Both the position numbers and the translations under genes were made by a program. Below are positions 9,823-18,021 of a stretch of 64,000 bases of DNA, piece after piece. Within the stretch, counting starts at the first letter, position 1; each line of letters begins with the position of its first letter. The stretch is from Thermodesulfobacteriota bacterium. Lineage in GTDB: Bacteria > Desulfobacterota > Thermodesulfobacteria > Thermodesulfobacteriales > Thermodesulfobacteriaceae. The notes under the pieces were generated by a model that searched no databases, was not told the DNA's origin, and was given only the letters and a program-made list of their open reading frames with translations. Where the stretch lies: NCBI GenBank assembly GCA_030550555.1, contig JAUQPD010000035.1, positions 32,576 through 96,575 on the forward strand, written 5' to 3'.

Positions 9823-10089
9823 CTATTTTTTTAAGAAGGATAGATCTGCATTACAAGACCCACAGAAGAATTTGAGGGGACCAAGGATTTCAACTTCTTC
9901 TTCAACCGGTTCCAGGGCTCCTTCTTCTGTCTGGAGATAGTGAATGTAGAAAGTGGCATTTTCAATGATTTCATAAAAGTCCTCGTGATTTCCACAGTAG
10001 GGGCAAGTTATTTTCTCTTTGTGGGGAATATAGAGGGGTTTTTTGACTTTTATTTTGTGAGTCTTAGCACTGGTAAATGCTTTGTCCAT
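9823..10089 (-). CDS. Small zinc-ribbon protein
   Basis: An 88-residue protein with two paired-cysteine knuckles: CPYCGNH (about residues 29-35) and CGSCNAD (about 75-81), which together would bind one zinc. Between them lies a hydrophobic/acidic strand region. The basic N-terminus (KTHKIKVKKPL) is compatible with nucleic-acid or ribosome contact, but no function is known to me. It sits between the M48 protease and the ATP-grasp protein, 5 bases from the latter. Confidence 0.7.
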   Translation of the reverse strand: MDKAFTSAKTHKIKVKKPLYIPHKEKITCPYCGNHEDFYEIIENATFYIHYLQTEEGALEPVEEEVEILGPLKFFCGSCNADLSFLKK

Positions 10090-10104
10090 TGGGTTCTCCT
10101 CTTA

Positions 10105-11529
10105 CTATTTTTTTCTCTCCTCTTTCCTTTCAAAGGTCTTTACTTTTTTTTCTGCCTCTGAATACATTTTAGTGTCTTTTGGTAAAAAGGAAAGGGCTCT
10201 GCGATAGTGAAATAGGGCAACTCTCAGATCACCTTTGTTTTCATAATGTTTCCCGAAATAGAAGTGAGCCTCCCCCATTAAGTCAAGTCTCGAACAGAGG
10301 ATCCCAAAAAAGTAAAAAAATGTTGGCTCTTGCTCTAAAAAGTTTTCATCTTCAAGACTTTTAAAAATGCTATAGCTTTCCTTTAGCATGCCGACCTCAA
10401 GAAGGGCTCTTGCAAGAAGGAGTTTCCTTTTGAGTTCAAGAGGCCTATTGAGTGGAGACCCTTCAAAGCGCAGAGTTTCAAGTATTCTTAGGGCTTCTTC
10501 ATATCTACCCTGAAGAAATTTGAGTTCTGCAAAGTCAAGTTTGAAATATAATCTTTGAGGAAGGGCCCTCAGTGCCAGATCAAGTTCTTTCTCTGCATCA
10601 GAGAAGAAGCGGGCCTGAAGAAGGGCTATTGCAAGGGTATATCTAAGCCAGGGATCCTCTTTTTCTCGTAGTTGCAGTCGAAGAGAAGGAATAAGGTCTG
10701 ATGACTCTTCAGATAGAGCTCTCACCCGTGCTCTTATTCTTTTGTAGTAATCTGGATCTTGAGAGACAAGATACCTATCTCTTAGGGGAACTCCTGCGCG
10801 CTCAACGAGATTCTGAAGATAATTCAATCTTTCTTGAGGAAGGGGATGGGTGAGAAGATATCGGTAGTTAAGCTCTATGGAGAAGGAACTCTCTCTTGAG
10901 AGTTTTTCAAAGACTCGGACCATAGCCTGGGGGTTGTATCCTGCCTTTGTAAGGATTTCAAAACCAATTCTATCTGCCTCCTCTTCATCTTGTCGACTGT
11001 AGGCAAGTAGCTTGGTTTGGGCAAGAGCTGTTCCTGTAGCTCCTACAATTTGAGCTGTTTGAGGGCCACCGAGAATAAGGGCAGTGAGGGTTGCAGTCGT
11101 TGTTGCAATTTGCATGCGTCTTATGGTTTCAAGTCTTTTGGCTACATGTCTTGCCAGATTGTGGGCCATTTCGTGAGCTAGAACTCCTGCAAGCTCATCC
11201 TCACTTTCCAAAAATAGAAAAAGGCCAGTGTTTAAGAAGATGTACCCACCAGGAACTGAAAAGGCATTGAAGGTCCGATCCCTTACTACATAAAAGCGGA
11301 AATTAAAGGGTGAAAAAGTGACTCCCCTTTTAACAAGGGTCTCGCCTATGAGATTGACATAGGCAATGACTTCAATATCTTTGATAAACTCGACATTCCG
11401 GACAGCCTCTTGTAGAATTTCTCTGCCAAGTTTTTCTTCCTCTTCTAGGGAGAGGAGGGCAAATGCAGAGCTTTTGAGAATGAGGAAGGAAAGAATAAGA
11501 ACTACTGAGACGAGTTTTTTAAGTGGCAT
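10105..11529 (-). CDS. M48-family periplasmic metalloprotease with TPR repeats (BepA/YfgC-like)
   Basis: A 474-residue protein with a signal peptide (hydrophobic residues 6-24). The zinc site HEMAH lies at residues 119-123, and the third ligand is in the downstream DEEEADRIG motif. The C-terminal half, from about residue 290, is a series of degenerate TPR-like helical repeats, as in BepA. The family degrades or assists misassembled outer-membrane proteins, in line with the Gram-negative envelope implied by lpxD and the TonB receptor. The C-terminus ends in a run of Lys/Glu. Its start lies only 21 bases after the tRNA-Sec gene on the same strand, so it may be read from the SRP RNA promoter. 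Confidence 0.9.
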   Translation of the reverse strand: MPLKKLVSVVLILSFLILKSSAFALLSLEEEEKLGREILQEAVRNVEFIKDIEVIAYVNLIGETLVKRGVTFSPFNFRFYVVRDRTFNAFSVPGGYIFLNTGLFLFLESEDELAGVLAHEMAHNLARHVAKRLETIRRMQIATTTATLTALILGGPQTAQIVGATGTALAQTKLLAYSRQDEEEADRIGFEILTKAGYNPQAMVRVFEKLSRESSFSIELNYRYLLTHPLPQERLNYLQNLVERAGVPLRDRYLVSQDPDYYKRIRARVRALSEESSDLIPSLRLQLREKEDPWLRYTLAIALLQARFFSDAEKELDLALRALPQRLYFKLDFAELKFLQGRYEEALRILETLRFEGSPLNRPLELKRKLLLARALLEVGMLKESYSIFKSLEDENFLEQEPTFFYFFGILCSRLDLMGEAHFYFGKHYENKGDLRVALFHYRRALSFLPKDTKMYSEAEKKVKTFERKEERKK

Positions 11530-11550
11530 TTAGATCTATATTAGTTAAGG

Positions 11551-11644
11551 TGGCGGAGGCGTATGGGAATTGAACCCACCCACTCCTTTTGGGGAGTGCA
11601 CCGGGTTTGAAGCCCGGGAGAGGCACCAGCCTCCTCACGCCTCC
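11551..11644 (-). tRNA. selC: tRNA-Sec (anticodon UCA)
   Basis: On the reverse strand this is a 94-nt tRNA with an 8-bp acceptor stem (GGAGGCGT with ACGCCTCC), a 5-bp anticodon stem CCGGG/CCCGG and the seven-base loop CTTCAAA, giving anticodon UCA (genomic 11608-11610). A long variable arm pairs CACTCC with GGAGTG, and the T loop is GTTCAATTC. The 3' CCA is encoded. The 8-bp acceptor stem, long variable arm and UCA anticodon together are diagnostic of bacterial selenocysteine tRNA, so this organism decodes UGA as Sec. selA, selB and selD are not in the window. Confidence 0.95.
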
Positions 11645-11654
11645 ACTATTTAGG

Positions 11655-11752
11655 GGCTGGGGAAAACCTGTAGCACCCGGAGAGCCTGGCTACCGTTGCT
11701 CCCTTTCGGGCCTGGCGGGGTTCACCAGGATCCGTCGCACAGGACCCCAGCC
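11655..11752 (-). ncRNA. ffs: Signal recognition particle RNA (small bacterial 4.5S type)
   Basis: A hairpin RNA of about 98 nt. The ends pair as GGCTGGGG with CCCCAGCC. The conserved apical domain is present: GAACCCCGCCAGGCCCGA, a GGAA-type tetraloop variant (CGAAAG), then GGGAGCAACGGTAG, the Ffh-binding internal loops. It lacks the Alu domain, as in Gram-negative bacteria. A strong -10 box lies about 10 bases upstream, and tRNA-Sec starts only 10 bases downstream. Confidence 0.92.
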
Positions 11753-11761
11753 TTAACATAT

Positions 11762-11789
11762 ATTATAAATCCTCTTTCTTAAAATTCAC
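11762..11789 (-). promoter_or_regulatory. Promoter for SRP RNA and tRNA-Sec
   Basis: The reverse strand has a perfect -10 box TATAAT (11767-11762), with a start point expected about 7 bases downstream, close to the SRP RNA 5' end at 11752. The -35 region is weak (GTGAAT, 11789-11784). No other -10-like sequence precedes tRNA-Sec. Confidence 0.6.
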
Positions 11790-11856
11790 CCCCCTACCTC
11801 TAAGAAACTCTACAACCCTTCTTAGGATAGAGGAGCTAAAGGATACCCAAGAGGCC

Positions 11857-11885
11857 TTGTCCTAAGGGACTTAATAGCCTAAAAT
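11857..11885 (+). promoter_or_regulatory. Promoter for trpB2
   Basis: A -35-like TTGTCC (11857-11862) and a -10-like TAAAAT (11880-11885) have the ideal 17-base spacing. A strong ribosome site TTAGGAGG (11904-11911) and the ATG at 11917 follow. Confidence 0.55.
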
Positions 11886-11916
11886 ACAGTAAAATCTACC
11901 TATTTAGGAGGTCAAG

Positions 11917-13209
11917 ATGAAGGTCCTGCTTTCCCAGGATGATCTGCCAAGAGTGTGGTTCAACATTTCCCCCTATCTACCAGAACCTCTTCCTCCACCG
12001 CTAGACCCCGTTACACGTGAGCCTGTTTCGCCAGTAAAACTTCTGGACATCTTTCCTGACCCCATAGTAGAACAGGAAGTATCTCAGGAGGAGTGGATAC
12101 CAATTCCAGAAGAGGTATTACAGGTCTATGCTCTTTGGAGACCTTCTCCACTTGTTAGAGCTGTAAATCTCGAGAGGGCCTTAGATACACCTGCTCAGAT
12201 CTACTACAAATATGAAGGGGTCTCCCCTCCAGGTAGCCACAAGCCAAACACTGCTGTTGCCCAGGCCTATTACAACAAGATCTCAGGAGTAAAGCGTCTT
12301 ACAACTGAAACAGGAGCAGGTCAATGGGGAAGCTCTCTTGCCTTTGCAACACAATTTTTTGGTCTTGAATGTGAAGTGTATATGGTTAGAGCAAGTTATA
12401 ACCAGAAGCCCTATAGAAGAATCCTTATGGAGCTTTGGGGTGCCAAGGTTTACCCCTCACCATCAGACAACACAAAGGCAGGAAGGACCTTTTTAGAGAG
12501 AGATCCTGAGCATCCAGGAAGTCTTGGAATTGCCATTAGTGAGGCAATTGAAAGAGCCCTTGAGGACAAATCCACAAAGTATTCTCTTGGAAGTGTTCTA
12601 AACCATGTGCTTCTCCACCAAACAATCATTGGACTTGAGGCAAAACGACAGATGGAAATACTTGGCATCTATCCAGACTATATTGTTGGTTGTGTAGGTG
12701 GGGGGAGTAATTTTGCTGGGCTTGCCTTTCCATTTTTGAAAGACAAAATAACCGGTGACAAACCTGATACCGAATTTTGGGCAGTTGAGCCTACCGCTTG
12801 TCCCACTCTTACCAAGGGTGAATATCGTTACGACTATGGAGATACTGTAGGGTTGACACCACTTATTAAAATGTATACCCTTGGAGCTGATTTTGTTCCC
12901 CCTCCAATTCACGCTGGAGGTCTCCGCTACCATGGAGATGCCCCTCTCCTCTGTGCCTTCTATCACCACCGCTATATTAAGGCCTGTGCTTATGATCAGA
13001 AGGAGGTCTTTTCAGCAGGGGTTCTCTTTGCAAGGACTGAGGGAATTGTTCCAGCACCGGAGTCTGCTCACGCAGTTAAAAAGGCAATAGACCTTGCTCT
13101 GGAGTGTAAAGAGAAGAAGGAAAAGAAAATCATTCTTTTCAATCTATCTGGTCATGGTTATTTTGACCTTTCTGCCTATGATAGCTATCTGAAAGGAGTG
13201 CTTGCATAA
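11917..13209 (+). CDS. trpB2: Tryptophan synthase beta chain, TrpB2 type
   Basis: A PLP-dependent beta-type tryptophan synthase joining indole and serine, here 430 residues. The TrpB2 class is longer than TrpB1 (about 400) and has the N-terminal extension seen here (proline-rich [13 protein letters not shown]). The PLP lysine lies in SHKPNTA (about residues 108-114), the substrate motif ETGAGQWG follows, and the phosphate-binding loop is [10 protein letters not shown]. TrpB2 is common in archaea and thermophilic bacteria and often acts without TrpA. No other trp gene is nearby, so it may serve indole salvage. The start has a strong AGGAGG site 6 bases upstream. Confidence 0.93.
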   Translation: MKVLLSQDDLPRVWFNISPYLPEPLPPPLDPVTREPVSPVKLLDIFPDPIVEQEVSQEEWIPIPEEVLQVYALWRPSPLVRAVNLERALDTPAQIYYKYEGVSPPGSHKPNTAVAQAYYNKISGVKRLTTETGAGQWGSSLAFATQFFGLECEVYMVRASYNQKPYRRILMELWGAKVYPSPSDNTKAGRTFLERDPEHPGSLGIAISEAIERALEDKSTKYSLGSVLNHVLLHQTIIGLEAKRQMEILGIYPDYIVGCVGGGSNFAGLAFPFLKDKITGDKPDTEFWAVEPTACPTLTKGEYRYDYGDTVGLTPLIKMYTLGADFVPPPIHAGGLRYHGDAPLLCAFYHHRYIKACAYDQKEVFSAGVLFARTEGIVPAPESAHAVKKAIDLALECKEKKEKKIILFNLSGHGYFDLSAYDSYLKGVLA

Positions 13210-13247
13210 CTTTTTTTATGACTTTTTAAGTGCAGAGGGGGAAGCGG

Positions 13248-13653
13248 ATGGACCTAAGATTGCCTTTTCTTGAACACTTAGGGGTTGAGGTTGAAAAGCT
13301 TGAAGAGCATTATGCGGTTCTAAGATTAGATGTAAAGGACTATCATCTTCAGCACCTCGGTTGTGTCCATGATGGAGTAATCTCAAGTCTTGCGGATAAT
13401 ACCGGCTGGTATGCAGTAATGATGAGTCTTCCTGAAAATCATACGACGGTGACAATTGAGATTAAGGTTAATTACCTAAAACCATCTCTCAGAGGGATTT
13501 TAGGGGTGCAAAGTAGAGGACTCCGTCTTGGCAAAAGGGGTCGCTTTTGCAGTAGTTGAGGTGACGCAGGACTCTGAGCTGATCGCCTATGCTACGGGCA
13601 CCTATGCGGTTTTACCACTTGCCCCTGAAGGAAAGCAGAAGGATAACCTCTAA
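13248..13653 (+). pseudogene. PaaI-type hotdog thioesterase, interrupted by a frameshift
   Basis: The first frame (ATG 13248, stop 13557-13559) encodes a hotdog-fold acyl-CoA thioesterase with the active-site helix region VHDGVISSLADNTGWYA. Near its end the frame goes off: after GLRLGKR the expected hydrophobic strand (VAFAVVEVTQDSELIAYATG) continues in another frame, which runs to TAA at 13651-13653. Removing one G from the GGGG run at 13537-13540 restores one continuous protein of about 135 residues, the normal family length. Either a real recent frameshift, a sequencing error at AAAAGGGG, or slippage. The TGA at 13557 is not a Sec codon, because the homologous continuation lies in a different frame. 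Confidence 0.8.
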
Positions 13654-13679
13654 GGAGACAACTTTAAAGGGAGGAAGTT

Positions 13680-15134
13680 ATGTCTACTCCAAAAAATCTT
13701 CAAGAGTTTATTGAAATTTTAGATAAGAAGGGTGAACTTTTGAGAGTAAAAGAGGAAGTTTCTCCAGAACTTGAGATAACGGAGTTTACCGATCAGGTTG
13801 TTAAAGCTGGAGGACCTGCTCTCTTATTTGAGAAGGTTAAGGGTCATAAGATGCCAGTTGTCACTAATTTATTTGGCAGTTTCACAAGGATCTGTCTTGC
13901 CTTAGGGGTGAGTTCGCTTGATGAACTGACAGAGAGGTTGGAAGATTTTATTGAGATAAAGCAGGCTGAAGGTCTTTTGGGAAAGCTCAAGCTACTTCCG
14001 AAGCTCTGGCAGGCAAAGAATGTTTTTCCCAAGATTGTGGACAAGGCTCCCTGTCAAGAAATTGTGTTAAAGGGCGATAAGGTAGATCTTTACAGACTAC
14101 CAATTTTAAAATGTTGGCCCAAAGATGGAGGTCCTTACATTACTCTTCCCTGCGTAATCACAAAAGATCCTGAGACAGGGGTCAGAAATGTGGGTATGTA
14201 TCGGATGCAGGTTTTTGATAGGAATACAACAGCAATCCATTGGCAGATTCATAAAGTAGGTGCCAAACACTATCGTAAGTCTGAAGCTCGGGGGGAGAGG
14301 CTTCCCGTTGCAGTAGCTCTCGGACCAGAACCGGTTGTAATCTATTCAGCTACAGCCCCTATGCCAGAAGATGTGGATGAGTTTGTTCTTGCAGGATTCC
14401 TGAAAGGATCGCCAGTTGAGCTTGTCAGATGCATAACAGTCCCCCTGGAGGTACCTGCTGAGTCTCAGATTGTCCTTGAAGGCTATGTAGAGCCCTATGA
14501 GAGAAGAATTGAAGGCCCCTTTGGAGATCACACAGGATTTTATACTCCTCCAGAGCCCTATCCGGTCTTTCACGTGACCTGCATCACTATGAGAAAAGAT
14601 GCTATTTATCCAGCAACTATTGTTGGTAAACCTCCTCAGGAGGATTGCTATCTTGGCAAGGCGACTGAAAGGCTCTTTCTTCCACTTATAAAAAAGATTC
14701 TTCCAGAAATAGTAGATATCAATCTTCCCTGGGAAGGAGTTTTTCATAATCTTGCTTTTATTTCCATAGATAAGAGATATCCTGGGCACGCATTTAAAGT
14801 AGCTTCTGCCATCTGGGGCTTAGGACAGCTTATGTTTACTAAAATCGTCGTAATATTTGACAAGGAGGTAAACGTTCAAAATTTGAGTGAGGCACTGTTC
14901 TATCTTTGTGCTAACGTGGATCCTGCAAGAGATATCATGATTGTAAAGGGACCTGTTGATGTATTGGATCATGCAAGCCCAGAAGTAGGATTTGGATCAA
15001 AGATGTGCATAGATGCTACGAAGAAATGGAGAGAAGAGGGCTACTCCCGTCAATGGCCCGAAGAAGCTGTAATGAATGAGGAGGTAAAGAAGAAAGTAAA
15101 GAGCTTGCTCAGAAAAATTTTTAAAGAAAAATAA
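13680..15134 (+). CDS. ubiD: UbiD-family prenylated-FMN decarboxylase
   Basis: A 484-residue protein close in length to E. coli UbiD (about 497). Recognisable elements are the N-terminal LQEFIEILDKKGELLRVKEE segment, the central NVGMYRMQVFDRNTTAIHWQ motif that binds prenylated FMN and metal, the EGPFGDHTGFYTP motif with the catalytic Glu region, and a C-terminal FGSKMCIDATKKWREEGY stretch. The family decarboxylates aromatic or unsaturated acids. In anaerobes with complex I the likeliest role is quinone (menaquinone) synthesis, but aromatic acid metabolism is possible. The UbiX partner is not in the window. Its GGAGG site (13672-13676) is good. Confidence 0.9.
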   Translation: MSTPKNLQEFIEILDKKGELLRVKEEVSPELEITEFTDQVVKAGGPALLFEKVKGHKMPVVTNLFGSFTRICLALGVSSLDELTERLEDFIEIKQAEGLLGKLKLLPKLWQAKNVFPKIVDKAPCQEIVLKGDKVDLYRLPILKCWPKDGGPYITLPCVITKDPETGVRNVGMYRMQVFDRNTTAIHWQIHKVGAKHYRKSEARGERLPVAVALGPEPVVIYSATAPMPEDVDEFVLAGFLKGSPVELVRCITVPLEVPAESQIVLEGYVEPYERRIEGPFGDHTGFYTPPEPYPVFHVTCITMRKDAIYPATIVGKPPQEDCYLGKATERLFLPLIKKILPEIVDINLPWEGVFHNLAFISIDKRYPGHAFKVASAIWGLGQLMFTKIVVIFDKEVNVQNLSEALFYLCANVDPARDIMIVKGPVDVLDHASPEVGFGSKMCIDATKKWREEGYSRQWPEEAVMNEEVKKKVKSLLRKIFKEK

Positions 15135-15228
15135 TTCATTTACGTCTCCTCCTTACTTTGTTTTTAATATTTTTTAAAATATTCTATAGCTTGTTGCCCT
15201 AGGTATTTGATTTATAATAAGAATAGCT

Positions 15229-15318
15229 ATGAAGAGGAAGCTTCCTTTAGGGATTCAAAGCTTTGTTGAGATTAGAAGTGAGCCCTATTATTATGTGGAC
15301 AAGATACCTTTATATTAA
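15229..15318 (+). pseudogene. N-terminal fossil of an AAA-ATPase-like (PF09820-type) protein
   Basis: A 29-codon frame opens MKRKLPLGIQSFVEIRSEP and continues YYYVDK before stopping. This is the characteristic N-terminus of the AAA-ATPase-like/PD-(D/E)XK proteins that begin KLPxGIQxFxxIR...YYYVDK. Nothing of the ATPase follows: the frame ends 10 bases before the phosphoesterase start. A TATAAT box (15213-15218) precedes it. The fossil's promoter and leader may now serve the downstream gene. Function as a peptide is unlikely. Confidence 0.75.
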
Positions 15319-15328
15319 GGGGTTTACT

Positions 15329-15823
15329 ATGAAGGTTGCTATTGTGAGTGACTCCCACGATAGGATTGATCACCTTGAATGGGCAATTTTTGAGGCTCAC
15401 AAGAGAGGAGTTCAAAGGCTCTTTCATTGTGGAGATCTTATTTCACCCTTTATGGTGCTTAGCCTTGCTAAGTTTCAGGGACAGGTGGACCTAATCTTTG
15501 GCAATAACAGAGGAGATGTCTTTCTTCTATGCAAAATTTTAAAAGATTATTCCCAAATAACCCTTCACGGAGAGGAAGCCTTTCTTGAGATTGATGGACT
15601 TAAAATTGCCATGGTTCACTATCCTAAGGTAGCTGAAAAACTTGCCAAATCTGGAGACTTTGACTATGTCTTCTGTGGACACACTCATAAGTTTAAAGTT
15701 TGGGAAGTCGGGAAGACACTCATTATAAATCCTGGCGAGCTCATGGGTAAAGAAGGACTACCATGTTTTGTAATTCTTGATTTAAAAAGTAAAGCTTGGG
15801 AAAAGATTGAATATAATCCATGA
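15329..15823 (+). CDS. YfcE/MJ0936-type metallophosphoesterase
   Basis: A calcineurin-like phosphoesterase of 164 residues. Metal ligands are visible in order: SDSHDRIDHL (DxH), HCGDL (GD), FGNNRGD (GNxD/E type), MVHYP and CGHTHKFK (GHTH). The family hydrolyses phosphodiesters in the cytoplasm; the true substrate is unknown. I chose the ATG at 15329 (MKVAIVSDSH) with an AAGGGG site just upstream, because the longer 5' extension in the same frame has no homology and overlaps the AAA-ATPase fossil. Confidence 0.88.
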   Translation: MKVAIVSDSHDRIDHLEWAIFEAHKRGVQRLFHCGDLISPFMVLSLAKFQGQVDLIFGNNRGDVFLLCKILKDYSQITLHGEEAFLEIDGLKIAMVHYPKVAEKLAKSGDFDYVFCGHTHKFKVWEVGKTLIINPGELMGKEGLPCFVILDLKSKAWEKIEYNP

Positions 15824-15875
15824 ATAGGAAAAAAGAGAGAAGTTTCTACTCTGGTGGACTATATAGAAATAATTA

Positions 15876-16300
15876 ATGGTTAATTTTGTCATTGCGGAGA
15901 GCTATCTGAAGAGAGCTAAAATAAAATTTGAATTGTTTTATTATTTTATGAAACAAAAAGAATATACAGATGTAATAAAAGAGTCTCAAAAAATTGTAAA
16001 GTTATGTCAAAAAAGAATACCAATTAAAAGCGGGGTTAAAACTCCTAAGTGTCCAGATAGCACTTGTTTAATTTTTGAAAATAGGGGAAAATTGCCTGAG
16101 GATCTAATCAATAAGATTGTCTCTTTATGTAGACAATACATTTGGCTTAGAAGTTAAAAATAATTAGTCTTTTATGGAAATATGGACCTTATTTCGTTTG
16201 GAGCTTATAGTGAAAAAAAGACGAAAAAGTAATTAGAATTGCAAAACAGTTATTAAAGGTAAGAGATAACTTTTTTGAGAGGGGGATAGCGGGGTTATGA
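15876..16300 (+). pseudogene. HEPN-domain gene remnant (nonsense codons plus frameshift)
   Basis: The intact part (15876-16157) encodes a HEPN-like helical start (SYLKRAKIKFELFYYFMKQ...) and ...NRGKLPEDLINKI... After WLRS come TAA at 16155 and TAA at 16161, but the same frame continues LVFYGNMDLISFGAYSEK, the expected HEPN C-terminal region. The two stops fall where the family has the charged RRERE segment, so GAA-to-TAA changes are likely. Then A-run length (seven A at about 16211-16218) shifts the frame by two; repairing it restores [20 protein letters not shown], ending at TGA 16298-16300 over the proS start. HEPN proteins usually pair with an MNT nucleotidyltransferase in toxin-antitoxin pairs; none is adjacent. 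Confidence 0.75.
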
Positions 16301-18003
16301 GATTAACCAGATTTCTTATGCCCACCTTGAAGGAGGATCCTTCTGAAGCAGAAACAATTAGTCATAAGCTTCTTCTTCGTGGAGGCTTTATACGTAAGGT
16401 AGCTTCAGGAATCTACAATTTTCTACCCCTTGGATTCAGGTCACTTAAAAAGATTGAAAACATCGTGCGGGAGGAGATGAACAGGGCTGGGGCTCTTGAG
16501 ATTTTGATGCCCCTTGTGCAACCTGCTGAGCTGTGGAAAGAGACAGGCAGATGGGATGCCTATGGGAAGGAGCTTCTTCGTTTTAAAGACAGAAAGGAAC
16601 ATGACTTTTGTCTTGGACCAACTCATGAGGAAGTGGTTACAGATCTGGTAAGAAAAGAGGTAAAATCATATAGACAGCTACCTCTAATTCTTTACCAGAT
16701 TGCTCAAAAGTTTAGAGATGAAATAAGGCCTCGATTTGGCCTCTTGAGAGGCAGAGAATTTATTATGAAAGATGCCTATTCCTTTGATGCAGATGTAAAA
16801 GGCTTAGAGAAAAGTTATGAGCTTATGTATGAGACCTATGAACGTATTTTCAAAAAGTGTGGGTTAAGATTTAGAGCAGTTGAAGCCCACACTGGAGCTA
16901 TTGGTGGTGATGTATCCCATGAATTTATGGTCCTTGCAGAAACAGGCGAAGATACTATATCTATATGTGAGCACTGTGGCTATGCATCAAACATTGAACT
17001 AACGCCTGCTATATCCTCTGAAAGCTATCCAGTTGAAGCTCCTAAGCCTCTTGAAAAAGTCTATACCCCCGGTGTTCGTTCTGCTGAGGATGTTGCCAAA
17101 TTTCTTGGGTTTCCCTTAGCTAAAATTACCAAAACTTTGATCTACATTGTGGAAGAAAGGGAGCCTATTGCGGTTGTGCTAAGAGGAGATCATGAATTAA
17201 ATGAGGTCAAACTTGATAAAGCACTTGAGGGGAGACCTTTTAGGATGGCAAAAGAAGAAGAGATACTTGCTCTAATCGGTGCCCATCCAGGTTTTCTTGG
17301 CCCAAGAGGACTTAAGATAAAGATCTTTGTAGATAGAGCTCTTGTTAATTTCCCTAATTTTGTTATCGGTGCTAACGAGGACGAATATCATTACCTAAAC
17401 GCAAATCTCGGAGACACGTTTCAGGCAACTCTAATTGCTGACCTAAGGAAGGCAAAGGAGGGAGACCTCTGTCCCAATTGTGGTAAGCCTCTTAGTTTTA
17501 CTAAAGGGATTGAAGTTGGACACATTTTTAAGCTTGGGACAAAGTATAGCTCAGCCATGAAGGCGACTTTTCTTGACAGAGATGGGCAAGAGAAGCCATT
17601 TGTTATGGGATGCTATGGTATAGGTGTTAGTCGGCTTCTTTCTGCAACTGTTGAGCAAAACCATGACAAAGATGGAATTATTTTCCCCTGGGCACTTGCT
17701 CCCTTTCAAGTCGCTCTCCTACCTCTGAACAGAGAGTTTATAGATAAGGCAGAAGTCCTTTATTACAAATTAAATAGCCGATGGGAGGTCCTACTTGATG
17801 ATCGGGATGAAAGGCCAGGAGTAAAATTCAAAGATATGGATCTCGTTGGGATTCCTCTACAGGTCATTCTCGGAAAAGCTTTCCAAGAAAAGGGAGAATT
17901 TGAGATCAAGGTGCGCAGAACTGGTGAGCGTATTCTAGTTACTGAAGAGCGTCTTGAAGAGGTTATAAGTAAAAAGGCTGAAGAACTCCAAAGAGAATTG
18001 TGA
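16297..18003 (+). CDS. proS: Prolyl-tRNA synthetase (bacterial type)
   Basis: Charges tRNA-Pro. The 568-residue protein has class II motifs: motif 1 around [20 protein letters not shown], motif 2 ([26 protein letters not shown]) and motif 3 ([20 protein letters not shown]). Between motifs 2 and 3 lies the YbaK-like editing insertion (about residues 230-390) that removes mischarged alanine, and the C-terminus is the HGTP anticodon-binding domain. Length and domain order are normal for the bacterial ProS. The start overlaps the end of the HEPN fossil (ATGA). A GGGGG motif precedes it (16280-16284). Confidence 0.96.
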   Translation: MRLTRFLMPTLKEDPSEAETISHKLLLRGGFIRKVASGIYNFLPLGFRSLKKIENIVREEMNRAGALEILMPLVQPAELWKETGRWDAYGKELLRFKDRKEHDFCLGPTHEEVVTDLVRKEVKSYRQLPLILYQIAQKFRDEIRPRFGLLRGREFIMKDAYSFDADVKGLEKSYELMYETYERIFKKCGLRFRAVEAHTGAIGGDVSHEFMVLAETGEDTISICEHCGYASNIELTPAISSESYPVEAPKPLEKVYTPGVRSAEDVAKFLGFPLAKITKTLIYIVEEREPIAVVLRGDHELNEVKLDKALEGRPFRMAKEEEILALIGAHPGFLGPRGLKIKIFVDRALVNFPNFVIGANEDEYHYLNANLGDTFQATLIADLRKAKEGDLCPNCGKPLSFTKGIEVGHIFKLGTKYSSAMKATFLDRDGQEKPFVMGCYGIGVSRLLSATVEQNHDKDGIIFPWALAPFQVALLPLNREFIDKAEVLYYKLNSRWEVLLDDRDERPGVKFKDMDLVGIPLQVILGKAFQEKGEFEIKVRRTGERILVTEERLEEVISKKAEELQREL

Positions 18004-18021
18004 TACAGAGGTGAAAGCGTT

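Noticed and set aside
13557-13559. TGA in the thioesterase frame as a second Sec codon
   Set aside because: The protein-like continuation lies in a different reading frame, so this is a frameshift and not UGA read-through. No Cys/Sec is expected there.
15135-15228. Terminator after the UbiD-type gene
   Set aside because: The palindromic A/T stretch (AATATTTTTTAAAATATT) has no G-C pairs and would make only a weak hairpin.
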